The notes under the pieces: generated by a model
Told to the model about the DNA's origin: nothing
The model's database searches: none
The model's input: only the letters and a program-made list of their open reading frames with translations
DNA from: Pseudomonadota bacterium
Lineage (GTDB): Bacteria; Pseudomonadota; Gammaproteobacteria; Burkholderiales; JABEVD01
NCBI GenBank assembly: GCA_021802545.1
Contig: JAJZRS010000006.1
Coordinates: forward strand, 73,308 to 137,307
Length of the DNA: 64,000 nt
Reading direction: 5' to 3'
In this document: in pieces, positions 50,875-59,002 of the stretch
Layout: every line of letters begins with the position of its first letter
Position numbering within the stretch: the first letter of the stretch is position 1
Translations under genes and position numbers: made by a program

Positions 50875-51635
50875 TTGTCGCCCGCGTCCATGGCGAAGCA
50901 ATCCAGGATCTTCCACAGGATCTCTACATTCCTCCAGAGGCGCTCGAAATTGTTCTGGAGACATTCGAGGGCCCCCTCGACCTTCTTCTCTATCTCATCC
51001 GCAAGCACAACCTCGATATCCTCGATATCAGCATGGCCGAACTCACCCGGCAGTACATGGCGTACATCGAAGCCGCGAAAGCACGTCACGAGTTGGCCGC
51101 AGAATATCTGCTGATGGCAGCGCTCCTGGTCGAAATCAAGTCGAGGATGCTGCTGCCGAAGCACGCTGAAATCGAGGACGAGGTGGACCCCAGGGCGGAA
51201 CTGGTCAGGCGCCTGCTCGAATACGAGAAAATGAAGCAGGCTGCGCTGCGCTTGGACGGGATGGAACAGGCTGAGCGGGATTTTCTCATTCCATGCGTAG
51301 ACCTGGACTGGATAGAGATGCCCGAGCTTCCCTCCGTGATTTCGGACGATCTCAAGCAAGCCTGGATGGGGCTCGTTGCGCGCGCGAAGCTGACTGATCC
51401 GCACAGGGTGGGCCGGGAGGAGCTATCGATAAGAGAGCATATGACGGGAATCCTGAAGAAGCTGCAAGGCAGGGATTTCATCGAATTCGAGGAGTGCTTC
51501 GATCTTGGATCGGGGCTCGCCGTCATGATCGTGACATTCCTCGCTCTTCTTGAGCTTGTCCGTGAAAGCCTGGTCAGTATCAGCCAGGCCGATTTCTTCG
51601 GATCGATCTACGTCAAGGCGAATCATGAATATTGA
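50871..51635 (+). CDS. scpA: Segregation and condensation protein A, TTG start
   Basis: Kleisin subunit of the SMC-ScpAB condensin. The 254-residue protein has the N-terminal SMC-neck-binding helix region ([21 protein letters not shown], residues about 30-50) and the C-terminal winged helix. The first residues ([21 protein letters not shown]) match betaproteobacterial ScpA, so the TTG at 50871, overlapping the trpS stop (TTGA), is taken as the start. It overlaps scpB by 11 bases. Confidence 0.93.
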   Translation: MIVARVHGEAIQDLPQDLYIPPEALEIVLETFEGPLDLLLYLIRKHNLDILDISMAELTRQYMAYIEAAKARHELAAEYLLMAALLVEIKSRMLLPKHAEIEDEVDPRAELVRRLLEYEKMKQAALRLDGMEQAERDFLIPCVDLDWIEMPELPSVISDDLKQAWMGLVARAKLTDPHRVGREELSIREHMTGILKKLQGRDFIEFEECFDLGSGLAVMIVTFLALLELVRESLVSISQADFFGSIYVKANHEY

Positions 51636-52143
51636 TCAGGTCGTGGAAGCTGCTTTGCTGTGTTCGGATGAGGCGATTCCCGTTGCCGAGCTCGTCAGGC
51701 TGTTCGAAGGAGAAATCGATCGCCGCGGCATCGAGGACATCATTGCCCGCTTATGCAGCAAATGGGAGCATTCAGGGCTTGAACTGGTCGAAGTTTCCAG
51801 CGGCTGGCGCTTCAGAACGCGCCCGGCGATGAAGCAATATCTCGATAGACTCAATGAAAAGAAAGCGCCGCGTTATTCGAGGGCCGCGCTGGAGACGCTC
51901 GCCATCATCGCCTATCGTCAGCCGGTCACCCGGGGAGACATCGAGGAAATAAGGGGGGTTTCGGTTTCCCCGCAGATCCTGAAGATGTTCGAGGCCAGAA
52001 ACTGGATCGAAAGCGTTGGGCATCGGGACGTGCCTGGCCGGCCTGCGCTCTATGCGACTACGGCAAAATTTCTCGACGATCTCAACCTGAAATCCCTTTC
52101 CCAATTGCCCCCGTTGCTGGAAAGCGAATCTATACTTGGATAA
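51625..52143 (+). CDS. scpB: Segregation and condensation protein B
   Basis: Winged-helix dimer that binds ScpA in the SMC complex for chromosome compaction. The 172-residue protein contains [24 protein letters not shown] and the helix [18 protein letters not shown] 51625 ([12 protein letters not shown]) overlaps scpA. The C-terminal tail is short. It ends the trpS-scpAB group; the next gene is 490 bases away. Confidence 0.94.
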   Translation: MNIDQVVEAALLCSDEAIPVAELVRLFEGEIDRRGIEDIIARLCSKWEHSGLELVEVSSGWRFRTRPAMKQYLDRLNEKKAPRYSRAALETLAIIAYRQPVTRGDIEEIRGVSVSPQILKMFEARNWIESVGHRDVPGRPALYATTAKFLDDLNLKSLSQLPPLLESESILG

Positions 52144-52212
52144 CCAGCGTGAATCGGGTTATTCCGGCTTCAAATTTATCGATAAAATCGATTAAACTAA
52201 TAGAATTAAGGC

Positions 52213-52242
52213 TTGACCTAAAAAGCAGGGCATAGTTATACT
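52213..52242 (+). promoter_or_regulatory. Sigma-70 promoter of the ACIII leader
   Basis: TTGACC (52213-52218), an 18-base spacer and TATACT (52237-52242) each differ from consensus by one base. Transcription would start near 52249, about 380 bases before actA. The region just upstream is AT-rich with two ATCGAT sites (52178-52183, 52187-52192). Confidence 0.7.
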
Positions 52243-52319
52243 GCGAAAAAAATGCTATTCCGGACGGCTTGGGAGCGGCAAACACAAGGTATAAACAAGG
52301 TGGTGGAGGAGGAGGGAGC

Positions 52320-52433
52320 ATGAGGGTGAATTTCAATCACGTCAGGGACGTAAGCCAGGCAGGCTGGCGCGCGCTTTCCTTTCGCCATTTCAGTTATTTC
52401 CCAGGTAAATCTGCAGTCATCGATGCTTCATGA
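52320..52433 (+). CDS. 37-codon leader reading frame upstream of ACIII
   Basis: ATG at 52320 is preceded by GGAGGAGGAGG (52305-52315), an exceptionally purine-rich ribosome site, and lies ~70 bases after a good promoter. The frame encodes 37 residues starting MRVNFNHVRDVSQAGW. No family is recognised. It may be a small protein or a leader peptide that affects transcription or stability of the act operon. Confidence 0.5.
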   Translation: MRVNFNHVRDVSQAGWRALSFRHFSYFPGKSAVIDAS

Positions 52434-52480
52434 TGGAATGCATCGGTCTGTCAGCATCGGGGCCACGGCTCCCGGTGCTA

Positions 52481-52501
52481 AGTATCATTATCATTATCAT
52501 T
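52481..52501. promoter_or_regulatory. Fur-box-like hexamer array upstream of actA
   Basis: AGTATC-ATTATC-ATTATC-ATT reads on the other strand as AAT-GATAAT-GATAAT-GATACT. The ferric uptake regulator recognises arrays of three or more GATAAT hexamers; here two are perfect and one has one mismatch. The array is ~240 bases downstream of the sigma-70 promoter at 52213 and ~130-150 bases before actA, so it would act either as a roadblock or on a nearer promoter not identified here. Confidence 0.45.
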
Positions 52502-52572
52502 GCTAATAAAGGGGAATTTGGTGGGGTAGAAGATAGTGTGCCTCGCGGCGGTTTGCGTGGGTGAAATTTCGA

Positions 52573-52602
52573 ATGGTCAATTTCAATGGATATAACTTAT
52601 GA
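52573..52602 (+). CDS. Nine-codon minicistron coupled to the long form of actA
   Basis: ATG 52573 opens MVNFNGYNL and stops with TGA in an ATGA overlap with ATG 52599, which is in frame with actA. The start repeats the VNFN of the leader frame at 52320 (shared AATTTCAAT at 52329-52337 and 52579-52587). The ribosome site is weak. Translation is speculative. Confidence 0.25.
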   Translation: MVNFNGYNL

Positions 52603-52631
52603 CTTGCTTTAATACTTCTGGAACGAGAAAC

Positions 52632-53240
52632 ATGATCCATCGTTTGCTGGCGGTACTGTCTTTTGTCTTCCTTTGCGTGGGGACAGCAAGTGCTGAGCCG
52701 TTAAAGTGGGGCGGCCCCATCGGTTCGCAAACCTCTGACGGCTACAATGCGCTGGGACCAGTCGTCAAGCAGCCTATCGAATTTCCCCATTACAGGCATG
52801 CGAGAGACATGGGGATCAGCTGCCTGTATTGCCATACCGGCGCAAGGCGCGGCTATGTCTCGGTGATTCCGAGGATTGACAAGTGCATCGGATGCCACCA
52901 GAACATCGAATCCGTCAGGAACAAGCCCAGGATCAAGAAGCTCTTTGAATACTGGGAAAAGAAGGAGCCGATTCCCTGGAAGAAGGTCAACGATCTTCCG
53001 GACTATGTCAGGTTCAACCACGAGCGCCATGTTCAACGCTTCTATTTCAGGCAGAACAGGCCGATCAGGGAAGTATGCGGATATTGCCATGGCGATGTCG
53101 CCAACATGACTGTGGATAGGCGCGTCAAGTCGCTGTCTATGGGGTGGTGCATCAGCTGCCATCAGAAGGACCACAGAGAAAATGATGTCAGTATGAAAAC
53201 CAGCCACGGGCCCTATGAATGTTGGCAGTGTCACAAATAA
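52632..53240 (+). CDS. actA: Alternative complex III subunit ActA, pentahaem cytochrome c
   Basis: Periplasmic multihaem cytochrome of the quinol:electron-acceptor oxidoreductase ACIII. The 202-residue form starts MIHRLLAVLSFVFLCVGTASA, a signal peptide; an in-frame ATG at 52599 would add 11 residues. Five CXXCH haem sites are visible: CLYCH, CIGCH, CGYCH, CISCH and CWQCH, matching the pentahaem ActA. Extra histidines (HYRHAR, NHERHV) can serve as distal ligands. No lipobox cysteine is placed for lipid attachment. First gene of actA-B1-B2-C-D-E-F. Confidence 0.92.
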   Translation: MIHRLLAVLSFVFLCVGTASAEPLKWGGPIGSQTSDGYNALGPVVKQPIEFPHYRHARDMGISCLYCHTGARRGYVSVIPRIDKCIGCHQNIESVRNKPRIKKLFEYWEKKEPIPWKKVNDLPDYVRFNHERHVQRFYFRQNRPIREVCGYCHGDVANMTVDRRVKSLSMGWCISCHQKDHRENDVSMKTSHGPYECWQCHK

Positions 53241-53303
53241 GGGTTTGCGAGATCGTTCGCGGACATGTTTCCACCCGAAAATTAGCTATGGGAAGATTTG
53301 GTT

Positions 53304-55520
53304 ATGAGTGAAAGCGGCATTAATCGCAGGGATTTTCTGAAGGTGCTCGGGCTTGGCGGAAGCTCTCTGGCGCTTACGGGTTGCGGCAATACCGATATTC
53401 GGTCTGGTGATGAATTGATCATGCCGAATGTGAGCCCCGAGGATTTCGTCGTGCCGGGCCTCAGCGTTTTCTATGCGTCGACCTGCACGCAATGCGGTTC
53501 GGCTTGCGGCGTCATGGGGCGCGTCCGTGAAGGGCGTGTGCTCAAGATGGAAGGCAACCCGCAGTCGAAAATCAGCGGCGGAAAGATCTGCGGCCTCGGT
53601 CAGGCCGCGGTCCAGGTCCAGTACAATCCCGATCGCCTGACCCAGCCGATGATGAAGGTGGGCAACGGTCTCCAACCCGTCAGCTGGGACAAGGCAATGG
53701 CCACGCTGAACGAGAAGGTCGGGCCGAAAAGCGGCATCAAGGGAGAGAACTTTGCCTTCATGACGGGCGCCATGAGCGGCCATCTCAAGGTGCTCGTGCA
53801 GAACTATCTCGACAGCCTCGATTCGAAGAATCACTTCGCATATGAAGCGCTTTCCCCATCGATCGGGTTCGCTGCGAACAAGCAGGTTTACGGCGTCGAC
53901 ATGCCGAGACTGCATTTCGACAAGGCGAAATTGATCGTTTCCTTCGGAAGCGACTTCCTCGGCACCGGCGCATCCCCTGTCCATTTCGCAGCCGAATATG
54001 CGAAATTCAGGAAGGCTCCCAGAGGCACGCTGGTCCAGATCGAACCCAAGATGACCATGACGGGGGCGAATGCCGACCGCTGGATTGCGATCATACCCGG
54101 CACGGAAGGCATATTTGCGCTTGGCGTGGCCAATCAACTGCTCAAGCACAGCGAATTCACGAATACGGTGCCGGCAGGCATCGCGAGCCTGGTGAGCAAA
54201 TACGATCCTGAAACGGTCAGCCAAATCACCGGCGTCCGTCCGGAACTGGTCGGTCACGTGGCCTCGCTCCTGTGGGAAAAGACGCCAAGCATCGTGATTT
54301 CAGGCGCTTCGGCCGAAGGACATGCCCATGGCGTGCAGAATGCGGTAGCGATTCAGTTGCTCAACAAGATCCTCGGCAACGTCGGCAAGACGATAGACGG
54401 GCAGGCCAAATCGCCTTTCCCGCAAATCGCCCCGGAAGCCGGCAGTTTTTCAAGCCTGAAGGCAATGAACGATGCCATGGGCGGCGGCAAGCTGCAGGCC
54501 GTCTTCATCCATGGCGCAAACCCGGTCTTCACCGCGCCGAGCTTCATGGGCTTCCGCGACAATCTGCGCAAGGTGCCTTTCAAGGTGGCCTTCGTCAATG
54601 CGGCCGACGAGACGGCGCAAGAGTGCGATCTCGTTCTGCCTATCCTCACGGCTGTCGAAGAATTCGGTTCCAACATCGCCTGGTATCAGCCTGAAGGGGT
54701 CGAAATCACGATGCAGCAGCCGCTCATGAACAAGCTTTATCCGGATACGCGTTCCATGGGCGACATCATGCTCGATCTTGTCAAGCAGCGCCGCGCTGAC
54801 GAATACAAGAACTGGCCCGATTTCTTTTCCTATTTGAAGGCGGCCGTCATCAACATGAAGCCTGCCGTCAAGTACACCGATACGGACGAGCATTTCTGGT
54901 ACGACACATTGAGCTCAGGCGTGATCCACATCGATGCGCCTCAGGAACAGATCGGCGATTCCTTTGCCGAAGCAGCACTTTCCCTGCCCGAAGTCCAGAA
55001 CGTGCAGGATCCGAAGTTCCCGTTCTACCTGGTTCCTTCGGAGCGTCATTACTTCAGGGATGGAAGGCACGCCAATTGCGGTTGGCTTCAGGAGTCGCCC
55101 GATCCGCTCACCACGATCGTCTGGGATTCCTGGGTTGAGATCCATCCCAAGACCGCTGCAAGCATGGGCATCAAGGAAGGCGATTATCTCGAGATCGCAT
55201 CCCAGAACGGCACGCTGAAAGTGAAGGCCTATCTCTTCCCGGGCATTCACCCCGACGCTGTTTCGATCCCTCTGGGGCAGGGGCATGAGTCGCTCGGCCG
55301 CTTTGCGAACGGCGTCGGCGTCAACCCGTTCACGATCCTGAATCCGGTTTTCGAGAAGGATACGGGGGAGCTTGCGATGTTTGGCACCCGCGTTTCCGTG
55401 AAGAAGACAAGCGATTCCGAGATCGTCGTCAAGGATGAAGGGCCTGTCAGCACCCAGATGGGACGCAAACTGGTCGTGACGTTACCAGCTGACGTGGCTC
55501 AGCTTTCCAAGGAGATTTAA
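53304..55520 (+). CDS. actB1: Alternative complex III subunit ActB, molybdopterin-oxidoreductase-like part (ActB1)
   Basis: A 738-residue protein of the complex iron-sulfur molybdoenzyme fold. The N terminus has a twin-arginine motif (NRRDFLKVLG) followed by a lipobox ending at Cys27 (LALTGC), so Tat export and lipid anchoring are likely. Cysteines in STCTQCGSACGVMG and KICGLGQ could hold one [4Fe-4S] cluster. In characterised ACIII the homologous domain has no molybdenum cofactor, so catalysis is not expected. In many ACIII complexes this domain is fused to the ferredoxin domain; here it is a separate gene, with actB2 beginning two bases after its stop. Confidence 0.9.
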   Translation: MSESGINRRDFLKVLGLGGSSLALTGCGNTDIRSGDELIMPNVSPEDFVVPGLSVFYASTCTQCGSACGVMGRVREGRVLKMEGNPQSKISGGKICGLGQAAVQVQYNPDRLTQPMMKVGNGLQPVSWDKAMATLNEKVGPKSGIKGENFAFMTGAMSGHLKVLVQNYLDSLDSKNHFAYEALSPSIGFAANKQVYGVDMPRLHFDKAKLIVSFGSDFLGTGASPVHFAAEYAKFRKAPRGTLVQIEPKMTMTGANADRWIAIIPGTEGIFALGVANQLLKHSEFTNTVPAGIASLVSKYDPETVSQITGVRPELVGHVASLLWEKTPSIVISGASAEGHAHGVQNAVAIQLLNKILGNVGKTIDGQAKSPFPQIAPEAGSFSSLKAMNDAMGGGKLQAVFIHGANPVFTAPSFMGFRDNLRKVPFKVAFVNAADETAQECDLVLPILTAVEEFGSNIAWYQPEGVEITMQQPLMNKLYPDTRSMGDIMLDLVKQRRADEYKNWPDFFSYLKAAVINMKPAVKYTDTDEHFWYDTLSSGVIHIDAPQEQIGDSFAEAALSLPEVQNVQDPKFPFYLVPSERHYFRDGRHANCGWLQESPDPLTTIVWDSWVEIHPKTAASMGIKEGDYLEIASQNGTLKVKAYLFPGIHPDAVSIPLGQGHESLGRFANGVGVNPFTILNPVFEKDTGELAMFGTRVSVKKTSDSEIVVKDEGPVSTQMGRKLVVTLPADVAQLSKEI

Positions 55521-55522
55521 AA

Positions 55523-56371
55523 GTGTCGATTACGAATCTTTTGAACAACTGGTCCTTCTACAGGAACAAGCGTCCTTACCGCGGTCAGTACGACCTCAAC
55601 AAGGAATACAGCGAGTACAAGTGGGCCATGGCGCTCGATCTCGACATCTGTACCGGCTGCAACGCCTGCACCACGGCCTGTTATGCTGAGAACAATCTGC
55701 CCGTCGTCGGCAAGAAGCGCTTCCATCATGGCCAGGTGATGCACTGGATCAGGATAGAGCGCTATTGGGACGAAAAAATGGTCGACTTTCCCGAACAGGG
55801 CGCGTCCTTCCTGCCGATGATGTGCCAGCAATGCGAAGCTGCACCCTGCGAAACGGTTTGCCCGGTCGGCGCGACCAGTCATACCAATGACGGATTGAAT
55901 TCGCAGAACTACCATCGCTGCATCGGTTCCCGTTACTGCTCTGCCAACTGCCCGTACAAGGTCAGGTACTTCAATTTCTGGAATTACCCCTCGACGGCAT
56001 GGCCTGCACCGCTTCCCGACCAGTTGAACCCTGACGTGACAGTCAGGACGAAGGGTATCATGGAGAAATGCACCTTCTGCGTGCAAAGGCTGAACGAAGC
56101 AAAGAGCCGCGCGAGAACCGAATACCGCCTCGTCAGGGATGGCGAAGTCGTTCCGGCCTGCGTCCAGGCTTGCCCGACGAGCGCCATCACCTTCGGCAAC
56201 ATCGTTGATCCGAACTCGAAGGTGGCCAAAATGTGGAAGAACCAGCAGGTCGATCTCTACAAGGATTTGCAGGAGAAAGACAACACGGTTCGAGGCTACA
56301 GGATACTGGAAGACCTGAGGCCATTCCCCTCCGTGATGTATATGGAGCGCATCAGGGACACGGAAGCTTAG
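55523..56371 (+). CDS. actB2: Alternative complex III subunit ActB, iron-sulfur part (ActB2)
   Basis: A 282-residue four-cluster ferredoxin of the DmsB/PsrB type. Cysteine groups: CTGCNACTTAC, CQQCEAAPCETVC, CIGSRYCSANC and CTFC plus CVQAC. In the third, Ser replaces one Cys (CIGS), which fits three [4Fe-4S] and one [3Fe-4S] cluster, as described for ACIII. The start is GTG 55523 with AAGGAG eight bases upstream, immediately after actB1. It should take electrons from quinol oxidised at ActC and pass them to ActA. Confidence 0.92.
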   Translation: MSITNLLNNWSFYRNKRPYRGQYDLNKEYSEYKWAMALDLDICTGCNACTTACYAENNLPVVGKKRFHHGQVMHWIRIERYWDEKMVDFPEQGASFLPMMCQQCEAAPCETVCPVGATSHTNDGLNSQNYHRCIGSRYCSANCPYKVRYFNFWNYPSTAWPAPLPDQLNPDVTVRTKGIMEKCTFCVQRLNEAKSRARTEYRLVRDGEVVPACVQACPTSAITFGNIVDPNSKVAKMWKNQQVDLYKDLQEKDNTVRGYRILEDLRPFPSVMYMERIRDTEA

Positions 56372-56385
56372 GATTACGAGGGGCT

Positions 56386-56402
56386 GGGCCTTTTTGAGGC
56401 CC
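56386..56402 (+). other. Intercistronic hairpin between actB2 and actC
   Basis: GGGCCT (56386-56391), loop TTTTG and AGGCCC (56397-56402) form a 6-bp GC stem without a following T run. It may protect or process the mRNA, or weakly terminate transcription, and so set the ratio of upstream to downstream subunits. Confidence 0.45.
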
Positions 56403-56436
56403 GAGGACTAATGTTTCGATTTCAGGGAATTATGGA

Positions 56437-57885
56437 ATGATCAATACATTCGAAGAAAGAGATGTTGCGGTAGAAAAGCGCTTCATCCACAAGGAAAAGG
56501 ATATCCGCGAGGATATCGCTTGGGCGCAGATCAACAAGGACGTGCTGAAGAGTCTGGAGCGGCCGAGGATGCTCTTCTGGGTGATCTTCATCGCATCCTT
56601 GGCGCTTTTCATGGTCGGCGTCTCGTGCGAAATCTACCAGTACCAGACCGGCATGGGGGTGGCAAACCTCGACAACCCTCACGTGTGGGGGCTCTATATC
56701 GGGACCTTCATCTTCTGGATCGGGATGAGCCACTCCGGCACGCTGCTTTCGGCGATTCTGCACATCATGCATGCTGACTGGCGCAAGCCGATCTACCGGT
56801 TCGCGGAAGCGATGACGACGTTCTCGCTGATGACGGCAGGTCTTTTCGTCATGGTGCACCTGGGACGCGTCTGGCAGTTCTATTATGTCGTCGCCTATCC
56901 GAACGAACGCTGGACCTGGCCGAACTTCCAGTCTCCTCTGGTTTGGGACGCTACCGCCATCTTCACCTATCTCACTTCCTCGATGATCTTCCTCTACATC
57001 GGGATGATTCCCGATCTTGCCATCTGCCGCGACAATGCGACAGGATTCAGGAAGAGCTTCTACACCTTCCTTTCCCTGGGATGGATGGGGACGGACAGGC
57101 AGTGGGCCAATTTCCGCGTGACCTACCTGACGGTTGCCTGCTTCCTGATCCCGCTGGCCGTTTCGGTGCACTCCATCGTTGCAACCGACTTCGCGGTATC
57201 CCAGCAGCCCGGCTGGCACATCACCTCGTTCCCGCCCTACTTCGTGGCAGGTGCGCTCTATTCGGGATGTGCGGCGATCATCACGCTGTTCATCGTGCTG
57301 CGCTACGTGTTCCGCTTCGAGGAATACATGACGATGCCGATTCTTGAAAAGACCGCCAAGCTCACGTTCGCGATCGCCATGGTCTGGACCTACCTCAACC
57401 TGGTCGAATACTCCTCGACCTGGTATGGCGACGACATGTACGCGAAACAGGCGCTCATCTACAGGGCGACGGGCGACTTCGCGCCCTACTGGTGGATGAT
57501 GAACTTCCTGGGTTCGGTCGTTCCCTTCACCCTTGCCTTCAAGCGCATCAGGAACAACATCCCGGCCATGCTGGTGATTTCCATCCTGCTTAACGTAGGC
57601 ATGTGGCTCGAGCGCTGGATGATCGTTTCCCCGACCTTCGCCAACGGCATCTATCCCTGGACCTGGGATCACGATCAATGGCCCAGCCTTGTGCAGTGGG
57701 GCATCGTTGCAGGCAGCTTCGGCTGGTTCAACATGCTGTTCATGCTGTTCTGCAAGATCTTCCCGTCGGTTTCGATGTACGAAGTCAAGGAAATGGTGTA
57801 CCACCGCTCCCTGGTCCGCAAGGGGACGGAAGACGCCACTCAGATCAATCCAGAACTTGCAGTTGAAGGAGGCATCGCATCATGA
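56437..57885 (+). CDS. actC: Alternative complex III subunit ActC, NrfD/PsrC-like membrane protein
   Basis: Quinol-binding integral membrane subunit of 482 residues with about ten transmembrane helices, starting near residue 44 (MLFWVIFIASLALFMVGV). Conserved NrfD-type features include WGLYIGTFIFWIGMSHSG (quinone/proton site region), HLGRVWQFYY, WDATAIFTYLTSS, and MWLERWMIVSPT. The N-terminal ~40 residues are cytoplasmic and charged. ATG 56437 is used. Its stop overlaps actD by four bases (ATGA). Confidence 0.93.
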   Translation: MINTFEERDVAVEKRFIHKEKDIREDIAWAQINKDVLKSLERPRMLFWVIFIASLALFMVGVSCEIYQYQTGMGVANLDNPHVWGLYIGTFIFWIGMSHSGTLLSAILHIMHADWRKPIYRFAEAMTTFSLMTAGLFVMVHLGRVWQFYYVVAYPNERWTWPNFQSPLVWDATAIFTYLTSSMIFLYIGMIPDLAICRDNATGFRKSFYTFLSLGWMGTDRQWANFRVTYLTVACFLIPLAVSVHSIVATDFAVSQQPGWHITSFPPYFVAGALYSGCAAIITLFIVLRYVFRFEEYMTMPILEKTAKLTFAIAMVWTYLNLVEYSSTWYGDDMYAKQALIYRATGDFAPYWWMMNFLGSVVPFTLAFKRIRNNIPAMLVISILLNVGMWLERWMIVSPTFANGIYPWTWDHDQWPSLVQWGIVAGSFGWFNMLFMLFCKIFPSVSMYEVKEMVYHRSLVRKGTEDATQINPELAVEGGIAS

Positions 57886-58409
57886 GCAAATCCCATATGC
57901 TCGCATTATTTACGGATTTCGATGAGGCCTCGAACGCGATTCGCGAGCTCAAGGCATCCAACCTCGAGGGATTCAATATCAAGGACGTGACCCTGAAGTC
58001 ACCGATCGAGCATCCGGAGATCGAGGAGCTCCTCGGCAAGCGACCGGTATACGTTCAGTTCTTCACCCTGTTCGGCGCAATTTTCGGAGGGTTGGGTGGC
58101 TTCACCTTCATCTCTTCGTCGCAGGCGACCTTCCTGCTGCAGCCCAAGGGCGGGAAGCCGGTGATTCCGATTCCGCCGGACATGGTGCTGACGTACGAGC
58201 TCTTCATCCTGTTTGGCGTGTACATCACGGTGCTGGGTTTCTTCATCGGCGCGAAGCTGCCGATGAAGCGCCACAAGCTCTACAATGCCCGCGTGTCCGA
58301 AGACCAGATCGGGATTTTGATCAAGGCGGATGACACTGCCATGCCGGCCATCAAGGATCTCATGACGAGACACAAGGCGCTCGAAATCATCGGGGAGGGA
58401 AGTAAATGA
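57882..58409 (+). CDS. actD: Alternative complex III subunit ActD
   Basis: A 175-residue DUF3341-type protein. Residues 1-55 form a soluble ferredoxin-like domain (ALFTDFDEASNAIRELKAS), followed by two transmembrane helices (FFTLFGAIFGGLGGFTFI; YELFILFGVYITVLGFFIGA) and a soluble C-terminal part (DQIGILIKADDTAMPAIKD). In solved ACIII structures ActD is a two-helix subunit on the cytoplasmic side. It overlaps actC and actE by four bases at each end, indicating translational coupling. Confidence 0.92.
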   Translation: MSKSHMLALFTDFDEASNAIRELKASNLEGFNIKDVTLKSPIEHPEIEELLGKRPVYVQFFTLFGAIFGGLGGFTFISSSQATFLLQPKGGKPVIPIPPDMVLTYELFILFGVYITVLGFFIGAKLPMKRHKLYNARVSEDQIGILIKADDTAMPAIKDLMTRHKALEIIGEGSK

Positions 58410-58987
58410 AGAAGTTGCGTTGGGCCGCCGCATCGGCAATTCTGATCCCGTCGCTTGCCATGGCTTGGCCGTGGTCGACCGACATGATGGATCAAATCAG
58501 CATCAAACCGCAGCATGGCCCCATGGGCGTGCGCCCTTTCCCTGAGCATTCCGTTCCGATTCCGAGCACGCAGACCTCGACGCGGATCGCTTCAATGGAT
58601 GAGGCGGATGCCGCCAAGAACCCGGTGCCTGCCACCCCGGAATCGATTCACAACGGCCAAAAGCTGTTCGAGATCATCTGCACGCCCTGCCACAATTATT
58701 CAGGCAAGGGTGACGGCCCGGTTGGCATGAAGCTGTCGTTGCAGCCTTTCGATCTGACATCCGACAGGATCCAGCACGAAGTGACCGAGGGGCATATTTT
58801 CGGCTACATGACTTTCGGCGGGGCGATCATGCCGTCTTACGCCAACGATCTTTATCCCAACGAGCGCTGGGACATCGTCAACTTTGTTCGTCATGGTTTG
58901 CTGCAGTACTCTCAGAACTGGCTCAAGACGCATTACAGCGCTGACAGAGGCAACCTGGATTACACGAACAAAGGCGGCAAACAATAA
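58406..58987 (+). CDS. actE: Alternative complex III subunit ActE, monohaem cytochrome c
   Basis: A 193-residue periplasmic cytochrome with an N-terminal signal (KKLRWAAASAILIPSLAMA) and one haem site, CTPCHNYSGKGDGPVG, of class I type. The distal ligand is probably a methionine in YMTFGGAIMPSYAN. It is the likely exit point for electrons toward a soluble cytochrome or oxidase. Unlike several characterised ActE proteins I see no lipobox cysteine at the signal end. Confidence 0.92.
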   Translation: MKKLRWAAASAILIPSLAMAWPWSTDMMDQISIKPQHGPMGVRPFPEHSVPIPSTQTSTRIASMDEADAAKNPVPATPESIHNGQKLFEIICTPCHNYSGKGDGPVGMKLSLQPFDLTSDRIQHEVTEGHIFGYMTFGGAIMPSYANDLYPNERWDIVNFVRHGLLQYSQNWLKTHYSADRGNLDYTNKGGKQ

Positions 58988-59002
58988 AGGGGTATATTAA
59001 TT

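Noticed and set aside
52484-52502. Short tandem repeat ATCATT taken as a CRISPR or phase-variable repeat
   Set aside because: Only three six-base units outside any coding frame; a regulatory hexamer array is a simpler reading.
53304-55520. Interpretation of actB1 as a catalytic molybdenum oxidoreductase (DMSO, formate or nitrate reductase)
   Set aside because: Gene order with pentahaem ActA, NrfD-like ActC/ActF, DUF3341 ActD and monohaem ActE identifies ACIII, whose ActB lacks the molybdenum cofactor.
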